The translations under genes were made by a program, and so were the position numbers. DNA of 64,000 bases, taken from assembly GCF_015694735.1 (NCBI RefSeq), contig NZ_JADQDP010000002.1, forward strand, positions 62,001 through 126,000, written 5' to 3'. This document shows positions 1-8,221 of the stretch, in pieces. A model generated the notes under the pieces. The model had not been told where the DNA came from and searched no databases. It was given only the letters and a program-made list of their open reading frames with translations. Within the stretch, counting starts at the first letter, position 1; every line of letters starts with the position of its first letter. The DNA comes from Hymenobacter properus (GTDB lineage: Bacteria > Bacteroidota > Bacteroidia > Cytophagales > Hymenobacteraceae).

Positions 1-199
1 TGCGGCGCACGTAGCGCACAATTTTATCGCCCAGGTAGCCCACCACGAACACAAACTCGGTGAGCCCGGCCGTGCGCAGGCGGTCGATGATGTGTCCCAG
101 GATGGTGTTGCCGGCCACCGGCACCAGGCTCTTGGGCTGGGTGTGGGTGTGGGGGCGCAGGCGCGAGCCAATGCCGGCGACGGGAATAACGGCTTTCAT
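1..199 (-). CDS. Sugar nucleotidyltransferase, N-terminal part (cut by window edge)
   Basis: The first 66 residues are visible and the rest lies before base 1. The start begins MKAVIPVAGIGSRLRPHT and continues with PKSLVPVAG. This is the nucleotide-binding G-x-G-x-R-L-x-P-x-T loop and the PK-x-L-x-P-V motif of the glucose-1-phosphate thymidylyltransferase / mannose-1-phosphate guanylyltransferase superfamily. Such enzymes make NDP-sugars for polysaccharide or cell-envelope synthesis. The sugar and nucleotide cannot be told from this fragment. The gene is divergent from the lemA operon, about 200 bp away. The ATG at 199 is the natural start because the family begins with this loop. Confidence 0.85.
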   Translation of the reverse strand, partial: MKAVIPVAGIGSRLRPHTHTQPKSLVPVAGNTILGHIIDRLRTAGLTEFVFVVGYLGDKIVRYVRR

Positions 200-295
200 T
201 GTAATGAACCGAAGAAGAAACCGATGAAAGGGGAGCGAAGCAGGCCGGACAAGTCCAGCTAAGCAGCAAGCTACAACCAGTAGGGCCAAGCTGCG

Positions 296-302
296 TACTT
301 TG
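296..302 (+). promoter_or_regulatory. Possible -7 box (TACTTTG) of the lemA operon
   Basis: TACTTTG resembles the Bacteroidota -7 consensus TAnnTTTG with one spacer base missing. It lies about 100 bases before the lemA start. No clear -33 TTG is seen, so this is a weak call. Confidence 0.3.
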
Positions 303-401
303 CGCCAGGTCCGGGGCTAAACCGCTGCCGGGCCCAGGTGTTCAAAATTACCCGAATACCTTTTCCTTCTTACCCATTCACCAACTCCCTTACTCCCTCA
401 C

Positions 402-980
402 ATGAAACGCTTTCTTCTGTACTTCGCGGGCCTGGCCCTGTTGCTCACCCAGTCGTCGTGCGGCTACAACGGCATGGTGCAGCGCGACCAGGCCGTGAAG
501 GCCCAGGCCGGCAACGTGCAAAGCGCCTACCAGCGCCGCAACGACCTCATCGGCAACCTGGTGAACACCGTGAAGGGCGCCGCCAAGTTCGAGCAGGGCA
601 CCCTCACCAGCGTGGTGGAAGCCCGCGCCAAGGCCACCAGCGTGCAACTCAACCCCAACGACCTCACGCCCGAAAACATCAAGAAATTCCAGGAGGCTCA
701 GAGCCAGGTATCGGCCGGCCTGGGCCGCCTGCTGGCCGTGTCGGAAAACTACCCCGACCTGAAAGCCAACGCCAACTTCCAGGAGCTGCAGGCCCAGATT
801 GAGGGTACCGAAAACCGCATCAACGTGGAGCGCAACAAGTTCAACGCCGTCACCAACGACTACAACACCTTCACCCGCTCCTTCCCCAACAACCTGTTTG
901 CGGGCATGTTTGGCTTCCCCCCCAAGCCCTACTTCGAAGCCGACCCGGCCGCCAGCAAAGCTCCCACGGTGCAGTTTTAA
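402..980 (+). CDS. lemA: LemA family lipoprotein
   Basis: The 192-aa protein has an N-terminal hydrophobic segment (about residues 4-17) and a lipobox ending in Cys20 (QSSCGY), so it is probably membrane-anchored. The helical LemA core follows from residue 25 to about 175 and includes YQRRNDLIGNLV and an E-x-x-x-L-x-x-V-x-x-A-R-A pattern. Length is normal for the family. The molecular role of LemA proteins is not settled; they are linked to cell-envelope functions. The two TPM-domain genes downstream, on the same strand, make the lemA-TPM arrangement common in many bacteria, which suggests one operon. A long inverted repeat lies between this gene and the next. Confidence 0.93.
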   Translation: MKRFLLYFAGLALLLTQSSCGYNGMVQRDQAVKAQAGNVQSAYQRRNDLIGNLVNTVKGAAKFEQGTLTSVVEARAKATSVQLNPNDLTPENIKKFQEAQSQVSAGLGRLLAVSENYPDLKANANFQELQAQIEGTENRINVERNKFNAVTNDYNTFTRSFPNNLFAGMFGFPPKPYFEADPAASKAPTVQF

Positions 981-983
981 CTT

Positions 984-1064
984 CAGTTATCAGTTAACAG
1001 TGAGCAGTGAACAAGTAGGCCGCAACCTACTGGCTGCTCACTGTTAACTGTTCACTATTAACTG
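984..1064. repeat. Inverted repeat, class D (AACAGTGAGCAG)
   Basis: Two arms of about 38 bases face each other around 1022. Both carry CAGTTAACAGTGAGCAG followed by AGTAGG. The element fills the gap between lemA and the first TPM gene. A half-copy occurs at 54970-54999. No poly-T tract follows, so it is not a typical terminator. Confidence 0.8.
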
Positions 1065-1071
1065 CTAATCG

Positions 1072-1530
1072 ATGACTTCCCCCCTTACCCCCGCCCAGGA
1101 CGCCGCCCTGGTGGCCGCCATCCGGCAGGCCGAGGTCACGACCTCCGGCGAAATCCGGGTGCACCTCGAAGACACCTGCCCCACGCCCGAGCCACTCGAC
1201 CGCGCCGCCCAGGTGTTTGGCGAGCTGAACATGCACAAAACCGCCGCCCGCAACGGCGTGCTGTTTTACCTGGCCTGGAAAAGCCGGCAGTTTGCCGTGG
1301 TGGGCGACTCGGCCATCAACGCCGCCGTGCCCGACGACTTTTGGGAAACCACCAAAGAAGCCGTGTTGGAGCACTTCCGGCACGAAAACTACGTGCTAGG
1401 CCTGGAGCGCGGCATCAAGATGGTGGGCGAGCAGCTGCAGCGCTACTTCCCCTACGACGCCAAAACCGACCAGAACGAGCTGGACGATTCCATTTCCTTC
1501 GGCGGCCAGAAGCCGTCTTCCGACGCATGA
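1072..1530 (+). CDS. TPM domain protein (cytoplasmic form)
   Basis: A 152-aa protein with no signal peptide or membrane segment. It matches the TPM domain (TLP18.3/Psb32/MOLO-1) over most of its length: a conserved T-x-GEIRVHLE strand near residues 24-32, a central GVLFYLAWKSRQFAVVGD strand pair, and a C-terminal helix around GLERGIKMVGEQL. Its stop overlaps the ATG of the next gene (ATGA), so the two are translationally coupled. TPM domains are reported in photosystem repair and membrane quality control in other organisms; the role here is unknown. Confidence 0.88.
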   Translation: MTSPLTPAQDAALVAAIRQAEVTTSGEIRVHLEDTCPTPEPLDRAAQVFGELNMHKTAARNGVLFYLAWKSRQFAVVGDSAINAAVPDDFWETTKEAVLEHFRHENYVLGLERGIKMVGEQLQRYFPYDAKTDQNELDDSISFGGQKPSSDA

Positions 1531-2354
1531 AAAACTCCGTGGCTGACGCCCGCCTCTTAGCGCTGCGGCCCGCGCCGTGGCGTTGGCTGCTGGTGCTGCT
1601 TCTGGCCTGGGCCAGCCTCGCGGCCGCAGCCCAGGGCGTGCCCCCGCGCCCCAACCCGCCGCGCCTGGTCAACGACCTGGCCGGCCTCATGCAGCCCGCC
1701 GAGGCCGAGGCCCTGGAGCGCAAGCTGGTGGCCTACGACGACAGCACCTCATCGCAAATTGCCGTCGTGACCGTGCCCAGCTTGGGCGGCGACGAAATTG
1801 CCAACTACGCCCAAAACCTCTACGAAAGCTGGGGCATCGGCCGCAAAGGCAAGAACAACGGCATCCTCATCTTGGTGGCCCAGCAGGAGCACCAGGCCCG
1901 CATCCAGACCGGCTACGGCCTGGAAGGCGCCGTGCCCGACGCCATTGCCAAGCGCATCATCAGCAACACGCTGGTGCCGGCTTTCCGCGAAAACCAATAC
2001 TACGCCGGCCTCGACCGTGGCACCGACCAGCTTATTGCCCTCGCCAAAGGCGAGTACAAGATGGACCCGGCCGATGCCCGCCAGCCCCGCAGCCGCGACC
2101 GCAGCGGCTCGGGCATTCCGTTCTGGGCCATCATTATCGTGATGGTTATCATCTTCACCCTGCTGCGCAATCGCGGCGGGGGAGGGGGCCGCGGCAACCG
2201 CGGCTTCGGCGGGGGCTTCGTGCCACCCATCATCTTTGGGGGTGGTGGCTTCGGCGGCGGAGGTGGCGGCTGGGGCGGTGGCGGCGGAGGAGGTGGCTTC
2301 GGCGGCTTCGGGGGCGGCAGCAGCGGCGGCGGCGGCGCCAGCGGCAGCTGGTAG
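1527..2354 (+). CDS. TPM domain protein with Gly-rich tail (YgcG-like)
   Basis: I chose the ATG at 1527, which overlaps the previous stop by 4 bases; the open frame runs further upstream but only inside the previous gene. The 275-aa protein has an N-terminal signal or membrane segment (about residues 19-36), a TPM domain (about 45-170), a second membrane helix (about 195-213, FWAIIIVMVIIFTLL), and a Gly-rich tail ending GGGGASGSW. This is the layout of the YgcG/UPF0603 group. The tail probably lies on the side of the membrane opposite the TPM domain. It completes the lemA-TPM-TPM operon. Confidence 0.9.
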   Translation: MKNSVADARLLALRPAPWRWLLVLLLAWASLAAAAQGVPPRPNPPRLVNDLAGLMQPAEAEALERKLVAYDDSTSSQIAVVTVPSLGGDEIANYAQNLYESWGIGRKGKNNGILILVAQQEHQARIQTGYGLEGAVPDAIAKRIISNTLVPAFRENQYYAGLDRGTDQLIALAKGEYKMDPADARQPRSRDRSGSGIPFWAIIIVMVIIFTLLRNRGGGGGRGNRGFGGGFVPPIIFGGGGFGGGGGGWGGGGGGGGFGGFGGGSSGGGGASGSW

Positions 2355-2383
2355 GCGAGCTGCCGCGTTAGGCTGCTAGCGTC

Positions 2384-2580
2384 GTCTGTCATTGCGAGGC
2401 AGAGCCGAAGCAATCCGTCCTGTCAGAACCAGACATACCCTTTTACCAGAAAGCCTCGGCTCCGCAATGGTGCCGGGGCTTTCTGTTGATTGGTCATGAC
2501 ATTGTTAAGGCCTTTTCACAGCGCGGGGTTAGTCGCAAAGAGAGGACGGATTGCTTCGGCTCTGCCTCGCAATGACAGAC
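2384..2580. repeat. 195-bp palindromic element, copy 1 (class C)
   Basis: The ends are inverted repeats of about 36 bases (GTCTGTCATTGCGAGGC at the left, its complement at 2563-2580). The interior contains a second hairpin (GAAAGCCTCGGC / GCCGGGGCTTTC). A second copy of almost the same length, conserved in both arms and core, lies at 57668-57861. It has no coding capacity, so it resembles a MITE or REP-type non-autonomous element. It occupies most of the gap after the TPM operon. Confidence 0.85.
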
Positions 2581-2711
2581 GAATAGAGCCGCGCACCTAC
2601 CCGCGTTAGCCCCCCATCCAACCTTTTCGGCACAGCCCTAGTATCAGCCTATTATGTGGCCGCAACCAAGCTGCGCCTTCCTTCTTTCACCCCTTCTTAT
2701 CCGCTAACGCC

Positions 2712-2891
2712 ATGACTACTTCCCGTTTTTCCCTGTTTCTGCTTCTCTGCGTGTTCGCCACGGCCCTCACCAGCTGCGAGGCCATCGGCGACATCTTCAA
2801 GGCCGGTGCTTACACGGGCATCATCGCCGTTTTCTTGGTTGTGGCGCTGCTGTTCTTTATCGTGAACAAGATGCGCGGGCCCCGTTCCTAA
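2712..2891 (+). CDS. 59-aa membrane lipoprotein
   Basis: The ATG at 2712 opens a 59-aa frame. It has a signal segment (about residues 5-18), a lipobox ending in Cys22 (LTSCEAIG), and a strongly hydrophobic helix (about 34-52, AYTGIIAVFLVVALLFFIV) followed by a basic tail (NKMRGPRS). A strong terminator follows 19 bases after the stop. Small proteins of this layout are frequent in Bacteroidota; I know no established function. Coding status is supported by the lipobox, the transmembrane helix and the terminator placement. Confidence 0.75.
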   Translation: MTTSRFSLFLLLCVFATALTSCEAIGDIFKAGAYTGIIAVFLVVALLFFIVNKMRGPRS

Positions 2892-2909
2892 TCCTGTTCA
2901 CAGCTAATG

Positions 2910-2947
2910 AAAAAAGCGCGGCTCCTGCAAGGGAGCCGCGCTTTTTC
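2910..2947. terminator. Bidirectional terminator
   Basis: Hairpin AAAAAGCGCGGCTCC / GGGAGCCGCGCTTTTT with T-tracts on both strands. It lies between the converging 59-aa lipoprotein gene and the fatty acid hydroxylase gene and can serve both. Confidence 0.9.
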
Positions 2948-2968
2948 GTTTGAGGCCAAGCCGCTGTA

Positions 2969-3646
2969 CTACTCGCTGCGCTTGCTGGGCATGGTGCCGA
3001 TAATGTGGTCCCAGAGCGTACTGCTCACGCCAAAAGCCACTTCATCCTGCCGATAGTGGTGCTGGCTGTGGTGCGTCCACCAAACCTTGAGGAAGTTTTT
3101 CGGCGGCGCGTAAGCATGAATAGCATAGTGCACAAACAGGTACATGGCGTAGCCGAACGTGAAGCCCGACAGCAGCCCAAACGCATACGAGCCGAAGCTG
3201 AAGCGGAAAATGAAGAACAGCAGCGAGGCCACAAATACCGTGATGATGGGCGGCATGGCCAGGCGCGTTTTGTCCTTGGGATATTCGTGGTGCACGCCGT
3301 GCATGGTGTACTGGAACTTGGCACGGCCCGGCGTGGTAGCCGGAATGTGGTACACGTAGCGGTGCACCAGGTATTCTACCAGCGTGAAGGCCAGCAGCCC
3401 TGCCAAAAACAGCCCAAGCGCGCCCAGCCCGGTCATAAAGCCGCGGGTGAGGCCATAATACATGCTCAAAATACCTGTAATGGCGAAAATGCCCACGGGC
3501 AAGGCAATGTGCGTGTGCGATAGCCGCTCCAATAAAGGATTCTGAAACAGCTGGGCCGAACCCTTGTGCTTGGGGCGCACGGGGGTGTTGACATCGAATG
3601 CGGGCGTTGGCTTAACGTCTGGTTCTTCGGTGGATACGGATTGCAT
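2969..3646 (-). CDS. Fatty acid hydroxylase (sterol desaturase superfamily)
   Basis: The 225-aa integral membrane protein has the di-iron histidine clusters of the FA hydroxylase family: HRYVYH (95-100), HGVHHEYP (116-123), HYAIH (173-177) and HHSQHH (192-197). About four hydrophobic segments lie around them (47-65, 72-92, 132-150, 155-172). Bacteroidota make 2-hydroxy fatty acids and sphingolipids, and fatty acid 2-hydroxylation is the closest known role; the exact substrate is inferred. A TAATTTTG box at 3678-3685 lies about 30 bases upstream of the ATG at 3646, inside the 3' end of the shikimate kinase gene. Confidence 0.87.
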   Translation of the reverse strand: MQSVSTEEPDVKPTPAFDVNTPVRPKHKGSAQLFQNPLLERLSHTHIALPVGIFAITGILSMYYGLTRGFMTGLGALGLFLAGLLAFTLVEYLVHRYVYHIPATTPGRAKFQYTMHGVHHEYPKDKTRLAMPPIITVFVASLLFFIFRFSFGSYAFGLLSGFTFGYAMYLFVHYAIHAYAPPKNFLKVWWTHHSQHHYRQDEVAFGVSSTLWDHIIGTMPSKRSE

Positions 3647-3677
3647 AAGGCTAGCGAACGACGAAATAATGAAGAGG

Positions 3678-3685
3678 CAAAATTA
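3678..3685 (-). promoter_or_regulatory. -7 box (TAATTTTG) of the fatty acid hydroxylase gene
   Basis: An exact match to TAnnTTTG on the minus strand, about 31 bases before the ATG at 3646. No well-spaced -33 TTTG is seen. It lies within the end of the neighbouring kinase gene. Confidence 0.4.
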
Positions 3686-4279
3686 CGATGCCGAGGGCAA
3701 TGTGCCGGGCAAAGCAAAACCAATGCCTGCCAGCTGGGCCACCACGGCCGGCAGGGTGCACGCCGACGAACAGCGCAACCGTGCCTGAGCGTAAAACTTC
3801 ATCCGGGCCTTCAGGGTTTCGCGCAGCCACGCTTCGGCCCCGCCCGCGGCGGCCAGCAGGGGCCGCTTGGCCACTTCCTCGGGCGGCAGGCGGGCGGCCA
3901 GCGCCTCCACCGGCACATCGAGCCATAGCGTGGGGCCGGCTTGGTTGAGCAAAGTCATGTTGTCGTGAAAGCAGGGCGTGCCGCCGCCCGTGGCCAGCAC
4001 CAGCGGCGCCCCGCTGTGGGCCAGCGCCCGGCGCAGCATCCCCGATTCTATTTCCCGAAAGGCGGCCTCGCCATCCGTGGCAAAAATTTCCCGCACGCTA
4101 CGTCCGGTCTGGGCTTCAATGGCGACATCCAGGTCGAGAAACGGCCGGTTGAAATGCGCGGCCAGCTGCCGGCCCAGCGTGGTTTTGCCCGCGCCGGGCA
4201 GGCCCACAAGGCTGAGGTGGCCGGAGCCGCCGGGAGGAAAGGGGATAGGAAAGGATGGTGCCTTGGTATTGTTTGTCAT
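3683..4279 (-). CDS. aroK: Shikimate kinase
   Basis: Phosphorylates shikimate at the 3-hydroxyl in the chorismate pathway, in the cytosol. The 198-aa protein shows the Walker A loop GLPGAGKTT (26-34), the shikimate-binding LDLD (48-51), the GGG motif (98-100) in [11 protein letters not shown], and the lid region KRPLL with Arg139. The family usually starts a few residues before the P-loop. Here the first usable ATG (4279) lies inside the arm of a class A inverted repeat. The frame runs on upstream through the repeat (SFALLR is repeat-encoded), so the repeat seems to have replaced the original start region. About 20 N-terminal residues before the P-loop are unlikely to matter for activity. Confidence 0.92.
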   Translation of the reverse strand: MTNNTKAPSFPIPFPPGGSGHLSLVGLPGAGKTTLGRQLAAHFNRPFLDLDVAIEAQTGRSVREIFATDGEAAFREIESGMLRRALAHSGAPLVLATGGGTPCFHDNMTLLNQAGPTLWLDVPVEALAARLPPEEVAKRPLLAAAGGAEAWLRETLKARMKFYAQARLRCSSACTLPAVVAQLAGIGFALPGTLPSAS

Positions 4280-4376
4280 CCTGAGCAGCGCGAAGGACCT
4301 TATCACGTCCGCGTGGTTAGAATTACTATTAAACTGTTCTTATGTGGTAAGGTCCTTCGCTGCGCTCAGGATGACA
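4274..4376. repeat. Class A inverted repeat (TCATCCTGAGC), copy 1
   Basis: Left arm TGTCATCCTGAGCAGCGCGAAGG and the complementary right arm ending at 4376, with an AT-rich centre. Same family as 10551-10650 and 34859-34962. The left arm contains the shikimate kinase start codon. Confidence 0.88.
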
Positions 4377-4404
4377 GTTCCACCCAATGCCTAATCCCCA
4401 GCTC

Positions 4405-5463
4405 CTACCCCAGCTTCACCCGCGGGTCGAGCAGGGCATAAAGCACGTCCACGGCAATGTTAATCACCACAAACAGAGCGGCTACAAACAGCGTGGCGCC
4501 CATCACCACTGGGAAATCGAGGTTCTCGACGGCGCGCAGCGTCACGGTGCCCAGGCCTTTCCAGTTGAAGATGTATTCGATGAAAAACGCGCCGGCCATG
4601 AGCGAGGCCAGCCAGCCCGAAACGGCCGTCACCACGGGGTTCAGGGCGTTGCGCAGGGCGTGGTGCAGCACGGTGGCGGCCCGGCTCAGGCCCTTGGCGC
4701 GGGCCGTGCGGATGTAGTCCTGACTCAGCACGTCGAGCATGCTGGAGCGGGTGAGCTGTGTGATGATGGCCAGCGGCCGGATGCCCAGCGCCACGGCCGG
4801 CAGCAGTAAGTTGCGCAGCACCAAATGACGCTCGCCCGTGAATGGGTCCGTCTCATACAACTGCCCCGTTAGGCTCAGGCCCGTCCAGTGGCTCCAGTAA
4901 AAGCCGAAAGTGACGGCGATGAGGATGGCCGCTACAAACGAAGGCACCGAAATGCCCAGCACCGAGGTGCTAACAAGCACCCTGTCGAGCCACGACTGAG
5001 GCCGCAGCGCTGCCGCCACGCCAAACGCCACCCCGCCCACGCTGGCAATGAGCATGGCCGCCAGCGCCAGCCACAGCGTGCCGGGGAAATAATCGAGCAG
5101 AATGCGCAGCACGTCCTTATTGCTTTGAAAGGAGCGGCGCAGGTAAGGCGTTTTCAGCACCAGCGCTTTGCTGCCCACCGGCAGCACCGCCACGCCGCCG
5201 TAGCGGGCGCGCCCAGCCGAGTCGGCGGGGTGCAGGCCCAGGGGCGATACGTCGTTGAGGTAGCCCAGCAGGCGGGCGGGCAGGGGTTGGTCTAGGCCGA
5301 GGTCGGCGGTGATGGCGGCCTTGGTGGCCAGGTCGGTGCGCTGGCCGGCCAGCAGGGCAGCCGGGTCGCCGGGCAGCACGTTGAAGAGCACAAACACCGT
5401 GCAGGCCACGCCCACCAGCACGAGCAGGCCCTGGCCCAGGCGACGGAGAATGAAGGCGAGCAT
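4405..5463 (-). CDS. ABC transporter permease, OppB/DppB type
   Basis: A 352-aa inner-membrane permease subunit. The N-terminal helix with RRLGQGLLVLVGVACTVF and LFNVLPGDPA is typical of the oligopeptide/dipeptide/nickel group. About five more helices follow, with the EAA loop (RTARAKGLSRAATVLHHAL, about residues 246-264) that contacts the ATPase, and the usual C-terminal DVLYALLDPRVKLG. No partner permease, ATPase or binding protein lies beside it, which is common for this system in Bacteroidota. The ATG at 5463 is the family start. The substrate is probably a peptide but is not determined. Confidence 0.9.
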   Translation of the reverse strand: MLAFILRRLGQGLLVLVGVACTVFVLFNVLPGDPAALLAGQRTDLATKAAITADLGLDQPLPARLLGYLNDVSPLGLHPADSAGRARYGGVAVLPVGSKALVLKTPYLRRSFQSNKDVLRILLDYFPGTLWLALAAMLIASVGGVAFGVAAALRPQSWLDRVLVSTSVLGISVPSFVAAILIAVTFGFYWSHWTGLSLTGQLYETDPFTGERHLVLRNLLLPAVALGIRPLAIITQLTRSSMLDVLSQDYIRTARAKGLSRAATVLHHALRNALNPVVTAVSGWLASLMAGAFFIEYIFNWKGLGTVTLRAVENLDFPVVMGATLFVAALFVVINIAVDVLYALLDPRVKLG

Positions 5464-5505
5464 GGGAGGTGATTAAAAGAGAAAGAAACGAAAACCCAAA
5501 GAACG

Positions 5506-5613
5506 GTCATGCCGAGCGCAGCCGAGGCATCTCGCGTGCGCAATGCAATCCAATCGGGCTTACGATTTTGATTACTTCGGCACGCGAGATGCCTCGGCTG
5601 CGCTCGGCATGAC
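5506..5613. repeat. Class B' inverted repeat (TCATGCCGAGCG)
   Basis: Arms GTCATGCCGAGCGCAGCCGA and its complement ending at 5613, each continuing into GGCATCTCGCGTGC. It fills the gap between the DoxX-like gene and the permease gene. A variant of the 31811-31970 and 35739-35836 repeats. Confidence 0.88.
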
Positions 5614-5629
5614 GTCCAGTCATCAATCC

Positions 5630-6799
5630 TTACTCCTTCAGCACCTTCTCCACCTCCCACAGGGCGGGCAGGTCGTGGTAGTGGTACTTGGCTTTCACCA
5701 CGCCGTTGTGCAGCACCATGAGGCCGGGGTTGGAGCGAATCATGGATTTGAGCACGGTGGCGTCGGCGAAATAGTAGGGGCCGGCCAGGTTCACGTCGTG
5801 GCGGAAGGAATCGAACTTGGCGGCGCTGGTGCTGGTGATGGTGAGGGCCGTGATGCCGCGGCGCGACTTAGCGGCGCCCTCCATCAGCGCGTTGATGGCG
5901 GCGAACCGGTCGCGGTCCGTCTTGTTGGTGTTCTGCACGATGAGCACCAGCTTGCTGCCTTTCAGCAATTCCTGAGTGTAGGAGTTGCCGTCCGCATCCG
6001 ATACTTCGAAGTCGGTGATGACCGGCGTGGATTCTTTGGGGTTCAGCGACGTCATGGCCTGGTACTTCCAGGTGGTGTCGGTGGGGTAGGTGTCAAATTC
6101 CTTGGTTTCGCCGTTGCGCGTCATGGTGTAGCGGTAGCGGGCGGGCTCGGCGGGCTTCATCAGCTTGCCGATGTCGTTGCCTACTTTATAAGGCAGGAAG
6201 TCGAAATAGGGCAGGTGGCCCAGCGCCCGCACCCCAATGCCGATGGCAATGGCCGAGGCAAACGTCATCACCATGATGCCGAACGTGCCCTGCACAAACG
6301 AATGGCGCAGAAACCGCTGGTGCGTGAACACCACACCCCACAGCACCAGCAAGAACATGTCTTTGGCAAACGAAGTCCAGGGCGTGAGCTTGATGAAGTC
6401 GCCAAAGCAGCCGCAGTCCGTCACCTTGTTGAAGGCAGCTGAGTAGAACGTGAGGAAGCCGAAGAACACCAGCAGGCCCAGCAGCACCCACAGCGTGATT
6501 TTGAGGTGCCAGCGCAGCAGCAGGGCCACGCCCAGAATCACTTCCAGGGAGCTGAGGAAGATGGACAGCGTGCGCGAAATGTTTTTGAACCACAGGAAGA
6601 AGCCCTCGAGCGGCGGCACCGCCACGGCGAATACCTCGAAGTATTCTTCCAGCTTGTAGGCCGTGCCCACGGGGTCGTTCAGCTTAACGAGGCCAGAGAA
6701 GATGAAGATGGCGCCCAACACAAACCAGCACACGCGGGTGACGGTGCGCAACAGGTGAGGGGCCGGAGCAACGGCGGGAGCAGAACTAGTAGTTGACAT
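5630..6799 (-). CDS. DoxX/MauE-like membrane protein with C-terminal soluble domain (BT_3928-type)
   Basis: The start ATG at 6799 lies four bases from a TACTTTG box; the open frame continues upstream but without plausible sequence. The 389-aa protein has hydrophobic helices at about 20-38, 85-96, 101-121 and 147-165, plus one near 180. A DCGCFGD motif (128-134) precedes KLTPWTSFAKD, as in DoxX/MauE-like proteins. Residues from about 215 form a soluble region with a thioredoxin-fold feel (KLVLIVQNTNK strand) but no CxxC. Proteins of this type are widespread in Bacteroidota. A role in redox or cofactor handling in the envelope is plausible from the MauE relation but not shown. Confidence 0.82.
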   Translation of the reverse strand: MSTTSSAPAVAPAPHLLRTVTRVCWFVLGAIFIFSGLVKLNDPVGTAYKLEEYFEVFAVAVPPLEGFFLWFKNISRTLSIFLSSLEVILGVALLLRWHLKITLWVLLGLLVFFGFLTFYSAAFNKVTDCGCFGDFIKLTPWTSFAKDMFLLVLWGVVFTHQRFLRHSFVQGTFGIMVMTFASAIAIGIGVRALGHLPYFDFLPYKVGNDIGKLMKPAEPARYRYTMTRNGETKEFDTYPTDTTWKYQAMTSLNPKESTPVITDFEVSDADGNSYTQELLKGSKLVLIVQNTNKTDRDRFAAINALMEGAAKSRRGITALTITSTSAAKFDSFRHDVNLAGPYYFADATVLKSMIRSNPGLMVLHNGVVKAKYHYHDLPALWEVEKVLKE

Positions 6800-6803
6800 A
6801 AGA

Positions 6804-6810
6804 CAAAGTA
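6804..6810 (-). promoter_or_regulatory. -7 box (TACTTTG) four bases before the DoxX-like start
   Basis: TACTTTG on the minus strand ends four bases before the ATG at 6799. If it is a promoter, the transcript would be leaderless. Similar spacing is seen at 24548, 38084 and 50226. Confidence 0.4.
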
Positions 6811-7034
6811 AGCCGGTGGCAAACGCGCGGGCAACGCGCAATGTTTGGGATAAAGGTCGGGCCGGAAGTTGGAAATCGTGCGTGGCCGGCATTGGCTCAG
6901 CTTTGGCTTCCGATGAAATAAAAGGGACGCCCACGGTTGCGGGTAGGAATTGTCATTCGCGCTAATAGACCCGCCTTTCTCGTTTAGCAAACGGTCGGGC
7001 TGGTTATAGTAGGCACGCTCTCGATATTTACCTC

Positions 7035-7178
7035 ATGCTCGGATTAGCATACTGGCTGCTCTTGCTCTTCTATGGGCTCTTCGTGCTTGGCGTCCTGGCG
7101 GCGAGCGGCTATTTCGTGTACTATGTGTATGGCATGATTCGCGACTACCTGCGCTTTCGCCGCAACCGGCAGCGGTAG
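7035..7178 (+). CDS. 47-aa membrane peptide
   Basis: The ATG at 7035 opens a 47-aa frame with one long hydrophobic helix (about residues 3-33, rich in Leu, Tyr and Phe) and a basic tail (YLRFRRNRQR). It has a single-span, positive-inside layout with no other domain. Third-position GC use fits the neighbours (for example CTGCGCTTTCGCCGCAACCGGC). No family recognised. It stands alone between the DoxX-like gene (divergent) and a converging lipoprotein gene. Confidence 0.5.
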   Translation: MLGLAYWLLLLFYGLFVLGVLAASGYFVYYVYGMIRDYLRFRRNRQR

Positions 7179-7243
7179 TTGTAGCCGCAAAACTGGCAGC
7201 GTTGGAAACGCAAGGCCCAACTCACTGAAAAAAGCCCTTCTGG

Positions 7244-8089
7244 CTATTTAGACGTCTTTGCTCGCACTTGGAGCGAGCGAATGGCTTCCTGCAAGAGGCG
7301 CGCGGTGTCGGCAGAAGTTGACAGCGGCTCGTAGGCCCGGAGCAGTTCCGCCAGCAGCGGGCGGTAGGCCGGCACCAGGCGGCCCGTGTGCCGGGCGGTG
7401 TCCTGGCTCAGCTCCAGGTATTGAGCTATTTGTTCGGGAGGGGGCAGCCGGTGGGTTTGCTGCAAGCGGGCCTTTTCCTGCGCGAGCCAATAGGGCAGGG
7501 GATGGTAGATTTTGTCGTCGAATTCCCCGCCGAGGTATTCCGCCTCGATTTGCCGGGCGGGCAGGGCATTCAATTCTTCGTCCAGATATTCAGTCCACGT
7601 GCGGTGGCGCAGGTCGTAGGGGTTGTAGAAAAAATCGTCCTCGGTCACCTTCAATGGTTTCTTGGCGCGATGCGCCCCGCTGTCCAGCTGGTCTTCCACG
7701 CCCACAGTCGGCAACTGAAACAAGGAGCCATCGGGCGCAACCGACGCGTGGTACAGCGTCCAGTAGGCGTTTGTCTCCAGCACCTGGTACCAGCCGCGGC
7801 GCCCCCGCAGGGCCAGTCGGGTCCAGGCCGTCTGGGGCGCAGGCTGTTCACTGGTGACGAAGGTGGCCACCGGCTGGCTGCATTCCAGTTCCAGGGTGTC
7901 GTTGAGCCGTAGCCGTTGCGTTGCGGGAAGGCTGGTGCTTCCAGTAACGGGCACCGCAGTGGGCACTTCCCGCCGGCTTGAGTCGGCCGCCACCGGTGCT
8001 GCGGACGCTACCGTATTGGGCGGGTCCGATTGGCAAGCTCCCAGGAGCAGAACTACCGAAGCAGCACCAAGCTTGAGCGAGAAACGCAT
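7244..8089 (-). CDS. Lipoprotein of unknown function
   Basis: I place the start at 8089 because the residues after it form a clear lipoprotein signal: MRFSLKLG, a hydrophobic run, and the lipobox LLGACQSD (Cys19). The frame extends to 8161 but adds nothing signal-like. The 281-aa product has a Ser/Ala/Pro-rich linker (about 20-55), then a mixed region with charged, Trp-rich sequence (TWTEYLDEELNALPARQ) and a helical C-terminus. No domain recognised. It probably sits on the periplasmic side of a membrane. Confidence 0.7.
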   Translation of the reverse strand: MRFSLKLGAASVVLLLGACQSDPPNTVASAAPVAADSSRREVPTAVPVTGSTSLPATQRLRLNDTLELECSQPVATFVTSEQPAPQTAWTRLALRGRRGWYQVLETNAYWTLYHASVAPDGSLFQLPTVGVEDQLDSGAHRAKKPLKVTEDDFFYNPYDLRHRTWTEYLDEELNALPARQIEAEYLGGEFDDKIYHPLPYWLAQEKARLQQTHRLPPPEQIAQYLELSQDTARHTGRLVPAYRPLLAELLRAYEPLSTSADTARLLQEAIRSLQVRAKTSK

Positions 8090-8221
8090 GGAACGATGAG
8101 GCAGAATAATGGGGCTCGGACGAAACAGGCGCTCCGGTAGGCACCGATAGATTAAGCGCAAGGCGGTTCGAAAAATTGGCCCAGATGCGAAAAGAGTGCC
8201 GCTAGCGCGGCAGAAAGCCCT

